The position numbers and the translations under genes were made by a program. Source: Caenorhabditis remanei (taxonomy: Eukaryota > Nematoda > Chromadorea > Rhabditida > Rhabditidae). From it: a stretch of DNA of 64,000 nt. The stretch spans positions 13,702,001 to 13,766,000 of the forward strand of contig NC_071332.1 of the NCBI RefSeq assembly GCF_010183535.1, given 5' to 3'. Every line of letters begins with the position of its first letter. The first letter of the stretch is position 1. Below, one piece after another: positions 57,586 to 64,000 of the stretch. The notes below the pieces were generated by a model. That model saw only the letters and a program-made list of their open reading frames with translations, did no database searches and had not been told where the DNA came from.

Positions 57586-58643
57586 ATGACAGATCCAGCG
57601 TTCTTACTCAATGTTCCGGATGAGGTGATGAATTGTATTTTGAAGCGAGTTGATTTTCGATCAATGTAAGTTTTCATTCTTTTATCTTTGAACATCTCTT
57701 TTTCTCCAGTTTGGTTCTCCGGAAAGTCTGTCATGATTTACGTAACTTTATTGACGAATACAAAACCGAATCCCATCTACAAAACGTCGGTGTTTGTGTC
57801 ACTTCAGATAGTATAAAATTGGATATGCCATTCAATATAATTAGTTTGAATTATCAGAAAAATTTAGACGGTTGTTTAATTACCAGCTATAAATCAAAGC
57901 AGAAATTGTTGTTGAATTTGGACTTTATTGAAGTTTTCCTCGAAGACTTCAAAGCTCTTCTCCGATTTCAAAAAGATTCAGTGAATCACTTCTATTTCCA
58001 CTTCAAGATTTTCTCGTCAGACGAAAACAATTTTCTGAAAAGAATGGAGCAAAATCTGAAGTCCTGGGATCATCCCATTCCGATTCAAAGATTCAACTCG
58101 ACTACTGTATCTCAAAAAGAAATTATGTCTATTCTACCGTATCTTGATGCAAAATGTTTGGAGACTATCGAGCTTTCGACTCCAGATTATGACCGTATCA
58201 TTCCAATGGAAATGGATCAGATAATAGAATTGAATCAATGGAAAAATGGAAAAACAGTGACGATCCAAAAACTTATGACTTCGACTTCACTTCATCATTT
58301 CTCACATTTTTCAAGAGTCACGATTGTCTGCAATTTTCTAACAGGGCAGGATGTGACAATATTGAAAGATGTGAGCTTTTTGAAACTTTTTGAGAGTTTT
58401 CAATCTGTCTCCTTACAGATGTTTCTTGCTTCTACTTCACTAAAATCGTTCCAAGTGAACGCGAAGTGTGTCAATATAAGACAATACTGTGAAATACTAG
58501 GCCCCGCATCTACAGATCGAAGTAGATTTGGAAAGATCACAAATGCATGGACATACAATATTCCACAAAACGATCGATGTCTGAAATTCAATCTTTCTGG
58601 TGAAATGAATAATTGGATGTTTGCTGTCATTGAAATTTCATAA
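57586..58643 (+). CDS. F-box protein with FTH domain (fbxa-like)
   Basis: Exons 57586-57665, 57710-58370, 58419-58643; 321 residues. F-box: LNVPDEVMNCILKRVDFRSM, VLRKVCHDLRNFIDEYKTE. Middle: LNYQKNLDGCLITSYKSKQK, LEDFKALLRFQKDSVNHFYF. FTH: PIQRFNSTTVSQKEIMSILP, YLDAKCLETIELSTPDYDRI, LNQWKNGKTVTIQKL, HHFSHFSRVTIVCNFLTGQD. A shorter last exon (NIRQYCEILGPASTDRSRFG). Frame intact; predicted ubiquitin-ligase adaptor. Confidence 0.87.
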
Positions 58644-59773
58644 CAATTTTGGTAAAGCTACTGTTGGTTTCCTTTTTCATTATTCATTTGTTTCACTTTC
58701 CAGTGTTCCAGCAATAAATCTTATCATTTCACAGAAGATCGAAATATGGGTTCAAAAAATGTTCTTGTTTCTTTGATCTCACGCAATAAAACCTGTTTTT
58801 CGGTATGATGATGGAGATACGATGGTTGCGATGATTGTGAGACACACTTCTAGACTGGTCAAAAAGAAAACACATTTGAACACGAAATGACACAGAAATA
58901 GAAATTCGCACACATCGAGAACTAATGAATAGAAATAGAATAGCTATGTAGATAATTCAAGTTGTGAGTCCACCTGAAGAAATATCATTCAGGTCTACAG
59001 TTTCTACCGTAACTGATTTCTCTCTTAGAACAGAGACCACTGAATCTACAGTGACATCTGTGACAGAGGATAAGGACACTACTGAATCAATCGCTACAAA
59101 TTCACTTGTCACTACTGCAACGGACAAAGCCGCAACTCAAGACGCCGAGGTAACAACTGCAGCAGCTGAAGGTTGAGTAATTTGAATACGACCAATTCAT
59201 AATTCAATTTCAATAAAAAATAACTTGCTAAACCAAACAGGCTAAATTTTTAAACAACTTGTCTTCAAAGCCGCCTGAATTCTCCATGACTGGGAACTCC
59301 AGAAGTCGAAGGTCGAAAAAAATTAAATTATCTTCTTTTCTCTCAATTTCAGCTTGGATCTACCAGTTGAGAGATGTCAAACGGTATTCAGAGTGCATTG
59401 CAAGACGTTGCTGAAATTGTGTGAAGACAAACTTTAACTTTCGATTATAACAGAATCATGGTTATGAAGATTTTTTGCAGACTCGACGGCTGTGTAGAAA
59501 AACAAGTCAACTGCTTCAGTGGAAAAAAATAATATTTGAAAAACATTTGTGCAATAGATACAAAAATGTCGATGTAGCTCCTTTTACTTGATAAAAAAAA
59601 ATATTTCTAAATATTTATCTGTTTGTTCCGGTTTTCCAAACTCATGTTGATCAAATTCCAGAACCACGCCTCTGCTGACTCTTTAAAATCGTTATCAGTC
59701 AATGTTGAACGTTTGTATATATTTTTAATTCAGTTAACTCATTTTATTTCAAGAAACCATTTTTCTTTGGAAA
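58644..59773. other. intergenic, possible Thr/Ser-rich fragment
   Basis: No confident gene. Around 58964-59176 a frame without ATG start encodes a Thr/Ser/Glu-rich stretch (STVSTVTDFSLRTETTESTV) ending in TGA; it could be a terminal exon of an unrecognised gene but has no clear partner. The remainder is featureless. Confidence 0.35.
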
Positions 59774-60810
59774 ATGTCTTCTGTTGATGATAAAGTTAAT
59801 ATTGTTATGGATGACTTTGCGAAAATGACACAACAGAAGTAGGTCTCCTTTTTCATAATTTTAGTTCCAAAAAGATGTTTCAGGCCACCAGAACTTGTAT
59901 CTGTTGTTGTACAACTCCACGAAACAAAAGTTAGTCTTAAGAGACTTTATAGACTACAAAATGGTCAATCCGAATGGCTCGACAGAACTTTTTCTAGAGT
60001 TAATAAAAATATACCACTGGAAGAACAAGGAACACGGTTTGAAGGAATGGACTTTATCTCAAAAGCATTTCATGATTTGAATGCAATAATGGAAGTGCAC
60101 AATAACAACTTTTCTTTGTTTTTTTTACAATTGGATTGTCGAAATTGGTTAGGAACCGAGGAATATAAGAAAATAAATGCAGGAACAATTGGTCTGCTGA
60201 ACACCAATCTTCGATCAAAACACGCATTGGTCAAAGTTAAAAAATTTGAAATGTACGCAACTGAAAAGGAAATACTTCAAGTTCTACCGTATTTTGATCC
60301 AAAATCAATTAAATCACTTGATTTACACATCCATGATCATAAAAAGGAGAAACTGGTAATCACAGAAATGGATCATTGGAAAAATGCAGACGATGTCAGT
60401 GTTGTAGGAATAAAATTTGACTTGACTGTTCATGACTTTCTTCATTTTTCGAAAGTTCGTGTTGCTCTTCACACAATCTCAGCAGAGAATGTTCTTTTCT
60501 TGAAAGAGGTTCGGTAGAGAGTTTCAAAAAGTTTTATCAATTCGAAATTTCGCAGCTTCTTCTACAAACGCGGAAAGAATTAACATTTTGGTATATTAAT
60601 TTTGTGAACATGGACCATCTCCTGGAACTGCTTGGAAATGCAACTACTGAAAGTGTCGGCGAGTTTGCCAAAAAGGGATGGTCATTTCCAATACCAGGAA
60701 ATGAAAATGAAGAACTTTGCATTGAGATCACATCTAAATGGGTTCTGTTCAAATATGTTGAAGCAGAAGGATGGATACTTTTGGATTCCCTTTTAATAAT
60801 TCATGATTAA
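59774..60810 (+). CDS. FTH-domain protein lacking an F-box
   Basis: Exons 59774-59838, 59884-60508, 60556-60810; 314 residues in frame. The body aligns with its array neighbours: GMDFISKAFHDLNAIMEVHN, then FTH words VKVKKFEMYATEKEILQVLP, YFDPKSIKSLDLHIHDHKKE, MDHWKNADDVSVVGIKFD, HDFLHFSKVRVALHTISAEN VLFLKE, and last exon MDHLLELLGNATTESVG. The first exon, which should encode the F-box start, instead encodes MSSVDDKVNIVMDDFAKMTQ, and the LRKVCRDLRNFI block of exon 2 is absent: the acceptor lands directly at KPPELVSVVVQLHE, equivalent to the KPE region just after the F-box. It is either an F-box-free protein or a gene losing function. Confidence 0.8.
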
Positions 60811-61000
60811 TTTCGTTTCTGTAAAAGCTTAGATTTTTCGTGTCAATAAACTTATCGGCAAACAAACTACACCTAACAACCCCGGAGTGGAATTATTGGT
60901 AGAGACGTAGATAACAGAAAAGTATTATCAATAGCAAATTGTGAAACATTTCGAAACTGAAATTTATTTTCTTTTCTTTTTTGACCCGAAACTCAGAAAT

Positions 61001-62145
61001 ATGACTTTACCGGTCTCACTAATTGATATGCCAGATTTGGTATTAAATAACATTTTTTCGAATTCCGATCCTCGATCGATGTGAGTTTTTGAAAAATGTA
61101 TGTGTGTTAAACTTGTTTTCATCTTCAGATTGGTTCTCCGTAAAGTCTGTAGAGATCTGAGGAATTACATTGACGACGTTAAACCGGATCTTCAGATTAA
61201 ATGCATTGAAATTTCTATTGGACTAACAAGACAAAGAGCCAGAGAAGTTTCATTGATTCTCATGGCTTCTAAAAGTTCTCATCATATTTTTTATCGAAAA
61301 TATCGAAACGGAACAATGGTCGTATGCGGGAAGAAGAAAAAAGTGTTAGAAGATGCTGATTACTTCAACGTCTTTTATGAAGAGCTCGATTTCTTACTAT
61401 CGAGGCAAAAGTCACTTCTGAATAGCTTCCGATTGAATCTCACTGAATACGATTCCGAGTTTTCAAAGTTATTGAAAAGAACATTAAAAAACAAAAATGA
61501 ATTTCAAGAATTAGAAGTTGAATACTTTCAAATAAAAGCGGATAAGCACCAAGTGTTCGAAATCCTGTCAAATATTTCTCCTAAATCACTGTCTCGAATC
61601 GAACTGCATCTGGCTAAACCGACAGAAATTGAGACAGAACAACTGGAGTTCATGGATCGATTTCATGACACAAAAGAACTATACATGGAGAATATAATTA
61701 TTCTGGGACGCGTCGAGTGCTTTATTCATTTATCAAGAGCTGAAATCACAGTTTATAGGGTGACAGTGGAAGAGCTGTTTCTGTTGAAAGAAGTAAGTTG
61801 CTACTTTGATATGGGCAACCTAGAAATAACACCTAAGTCTTGTTAACTTTAAAGCATCGAAACTTTTTCCAGGCGTTTCTTGAAAACCGCCACTTCAAAC
61901 ATTTCTTGCTGCACTACAGGCACTTTGTGGATGACGGTATTTCCTACCTGCGACGAATAATTCTGGAGAACAGACGACTTCGGGAGACTTTTGGACCTCC
62001 ATCTACCACGAACAACAAATCCAAAGAAATGGAGTGGTATTTCAAAATTCCTTTTACGGACGATGCTCTTTATTTTTTCTTTTCCTATCAACGCTCTCGT
62101 TTTGCACGTGTTCCGCTATCAGTTGTTCCGAATGTTGCGGTATAG
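61001..62145 (+). CDS. F-box protein with FTH domain (fbxa-like)
   Basis: Exons 61001-61080, 61129-61792, 61873-62145; 338 residues. F-box: LIDMPDLVLNNIFSNSDPRS, VLRKVCRDLRNYIDDVKPD. Middle: IFYRKYRNGTMVVCGKKKKV, YEELDFLLSRQKSLLNSFRL. FTH: YFQIKADKHQVFEILSNISP, KSLSRIELHLAKPTEIETEQ, MDRFHDTKELYMENIIILG, ECFIHLSRAEITVYRVTVEE, last exon FLENRHFKHFLLHYRHFVDD and WYFKIPFTDDALYFFFSYQR. Last member of the array; its stop is only 33 bases from the 3' end of the convergent lectin gene. Confidence 0.87.
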
Positions 62146-62178
62146 CTCTTTAAGTATGTCGATAAACGTTTTTATTCA

Positions 62179-63168
62179 TCAAATGGTTAAAGGTCGTTTA
62201 CAAATAGATGGATAAGTAGATTCACAGTTTCCAGTTGACCAATCCATTGCATTTGTATACTTGACAAGACCAATTGAAACACAAGTTCCATTACCAACAT
62301 GTTTCAGATTAGAGTAATCATATGGGGTCATATCAGTCCATTCAAGTGTATCGTACGGAGTTATTTGTCCTCCCAACCAGACACTTCCATCAATATTAAA
62401 CAGTGTAGTAATGTAACGGTTTTCCAGATAGGAATGAATCGAAATTAAGCTAGAATTCTTCAGGACACAATTCTGTTGAGCTGCTTTGAATGACAACTTA
62501 TCACGAACACGAGTGTAGCAAAAATTATTATATTGACTGTAACAATCTGATCCAACAATTTCTGAAATTTCCTGCTATTATGTCTGTCGGTATGTCTGTT
62601 CACTAACCTGGAGTGGATGACAAAATTTCGCACACGAACGGCAGTTTCTCTTCACATGGCTCACTAGTCCACTGGCCTGTTAGATCGCCGTACGAATTGT
62701 AGTAGACACATTTACCAACTTGACTATTTGGATATCCTAATGTCAGAGATTGGAACTTTCTCGCAAAAAACCATAACCTTACCACTAGAAAAACTATTGT
62801 ATTGCACATCGGTTTTATCCGCCCATTGACACCAGGAAACTGATGATTCCCTACACGTCATTCCCATCCAAAGACGATGAATTCCTGTTCCATTAAGTAC
62901 GGTTAGCAACGCTCTGTTGTCCTGAAAATGTATACGGTCAAGATTTAACAGGCAGCACACGGAATCTTACGATGGCGTTTTTCATTGTCACTAATATTCC
63001 TCCTCCGTTTTCTCTGCATCGCTCATCTGCAGATGTTTGATTTTCATGTTTAGTGAATAGCTTCCAGCATTTATTATTGACCATTGTGTAACCCAAAGTA
63101 CATATCGGATCCGCGGAGATTATTGAAAAGAGGACAAACGAGAAAATAAGATGAGTGAGTTTATGCAT
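62179..63168 (-). CDS. C-type lectin-like protein with two CTLDs (clec-like)
   Basis: Exons on the reverse strand 63168-62971, 62921-62783, 62736-62608, 62561-62179; 282 residues in frame. The signal peptide MHKLTHLIFSFVLFSIISA is followed by CTLD1 (CTLGYTMVNNKCWKLF, WMGMTCRESSVSWCQWAD, GQWTSEPCEEKLPFVCE) and CTLD2 (CYSQYNNFCYTRV, SLISIHSYLENRYITTLF, VWLGGQITPYDTLEWTDMTP, NGTCVSIG, DWSTGNCESTYPSICKRP). Canonical calcium/sugar motifs (EPN or QPD with WND) are not seen, so sugar binding is uncertain. Such secreted lectin-like proteins are typical of nematode intestinal and innate-immune repertoires. Same strand as the partial lectin gene upstream. Confidence 0.87.
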
Positions 63169-63562
63169 TGTTTAGACTGAAAAAGACACAAAATGAGACG
63201 AAAATTTTAGAAGAAGTGAAACTAATACAAAATGAAAATTTGTGGCTATCTACCGCACTTTGCGGTTTTATAGTTTCTGCGATGCAATAATTTCACATAA
63301 TCTTTTTGACATGTAAGTCAGAATTCGCATCATTTTCTAAATTTAATGTAGTTCTTGTGTGATGATAAACCTTTTCACACGTCCGCACTGATCTTTTGAG
63401 TTTGTGCTGATGAATGCACAATGAACAAAAGTGGTTTTCCGTGTGTACACTGAAAGAAGTTTTGTGACTAAAAATTTCCATTCATCGTTTTCTCGAGTGA
63501 ACTGTAATTTTGGGTGTGTATTGTGAATTGTGATTTATTTGAGAATGACAAAAATGATTTAT
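63169..63562. promoter_or_regulatory. spacer/promoter region between two lectin genes
   Basis: About 390 bases upstream of the 63168 start and downstream of the next lectin gene. It contains TGCGATGCAATAATTT and AAACCGCAAAGTGCGGT (a short inverted repeat near 63255-63270). No coding exon recognised. Confidence 0.35.
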
Positions 63563-64000
63563 TCAGGAACTCTGATTAGGGCGTTTACAAAGTGACGGAT
63601 ATTCCGCTTCGCAGTCACCTGAAGACCAGTCTCCAGTAGAATTAGTATTCGGGTCGAAACCCATTGAAACACAACTTCCATTCCCACTATTCTTCAAATT
63701 GTAATAATTATTCGGTGTTCCATCAGTCCAAACGATGAGTGCAGATCCAGGAGCGAGTGCTCCAATCCACAAATCCATTTTTCCTTCTTGAAAAAGAGAA
63801 GTGATGAATCGATTCTCCAGGTAAGAGTGAATAGATACTAAGTTTGCACCGTGTCGAGCACAGTCTTTCTGAGCCCACGAAAAGGATTGAACATCTTCTT
63901 CTTTCATGTAACAGTAGTTATTATAGTTTGCATAATCGAGACAGTCTCCGGTCACATCTGTAAAATGTTGATCTGATTAGTTTTTGCATCGAACAAATTA
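63563..64000 (-). CDS. C-type lectin-like protein, 3' partial
   Basis: Terminal exon of a second lectin gene, from the acceptor TTTTACAG (about 63960) to the stop at 63563; upstream exons lie beyond the window. It encodes a CTLD very like CTLD2 of the neighbour: DCLDYANYNNYCYMKEEDVQ, NLVSIHSYLENRFITSLFQE, MDLWIGALAPGSALIVWTDG, NGSCVSMGFDPNTN, DWSSGDCEAEYPSLCKRPNQ. The shared exon boundary and wording indicate a tandem duplication. Bases 63961-64000 are intron or upstream sequence. Confidence 0.85.

Noticed and set aside
58964..59176. Thr/Ser-rich frame
   Set aside because: No ATG start, no clear acceptor or partner exon; kept only as a remark in the intergenic entry.

Overview
The window looks like a chromosome-arm region of a Caenorhabditis-type nematode. 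The evidence is AT-rich DNA, very short introns (mostly 42-60 nt) with TTTCAG-type acceptors, and gene families that are expanded in Caenorhabditis: srh and srz chemoreceptors, F-box/FTH (fbxa-like) genes, C-type lectins, nematode glycosyltransferases and a MATH/BTB-like gene. The species cannot be named from this sequence. Gene models below were built by eye from frame continuity, GT-AG junctions and paralogue comparison inside the window; for most models the exon lengths were checked to sum to a multiple of three.

Layout. (1) 1-14.6 kb is a glycosyltransferase cluster: three GT14 / core-2 I-branching paralogues (one cut by the window edge, one apparently missing its last exon, one intact) around a tandem pair of STELLO/DUF288 genes. 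The second STELLO copy has a one-base frameshift, and a broken unrelated gene lies between the two. (2) 14.8-20.5 kb: an srh receptor, a GT92 gene and a GT11 (alpha-1,2-fucosyltransferase-like) gene, both transferases being type II membrane proteins. (3) 21.6-24.1 kb: a divergent MATH/BTB-like gene and an F-box/FTH gene. (4) 24.3-29.1 kb: three more srh genes. (5) 30-50.5 kb: seven srz genes, one a clear pseudogene. (6) 52-62.1 kb: a tandem array of F-box/FTH genes, including one that has lost its F-box and one truncated relic. (7) 62.2-64 kb: two C-type lectin genes.

The most unusual object is a nested mobile-element complex at 37721-47509, inside the srz cluster. Its outer layer has inverted termini starting 5'-AG and a perfect 6-bp target duplication (AACATC). 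That duplication contains the start codon of the adjacent srz gene, so the element landed exactly on the translation start. Six-base duplications and AG termini are features of Polinton/Maverick elements, but no Polinton genes are present, so a non-autonomous derivative is only an inference. Inside it is a tandem array with higher-order structure whose units carry a tRNA-like, B-box-containing segment. Into one array unit a 6,047-bp LTR retrotransposon has inserted very recently (658-bp LTRs indistinguishable by eye, 5-bp duplication AGTTT). That retrotransposon has one long BEL/Pao-type Gag frame and no polymerase, so it is a gag-only element that must borrow enzymes. The outer element also contains an orphan, possibly captured, host-like exon.

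Functionally the window combines environment-facing families (chemoreceptors, lectins, F-box substrate adaptors) with Golgi glycosylation enzymes. All of these evolve quickly in nematodes, and the window shows the expected birth-and-death signs: tandem copies, apparent gene conversion, frameshifts and lost exons.
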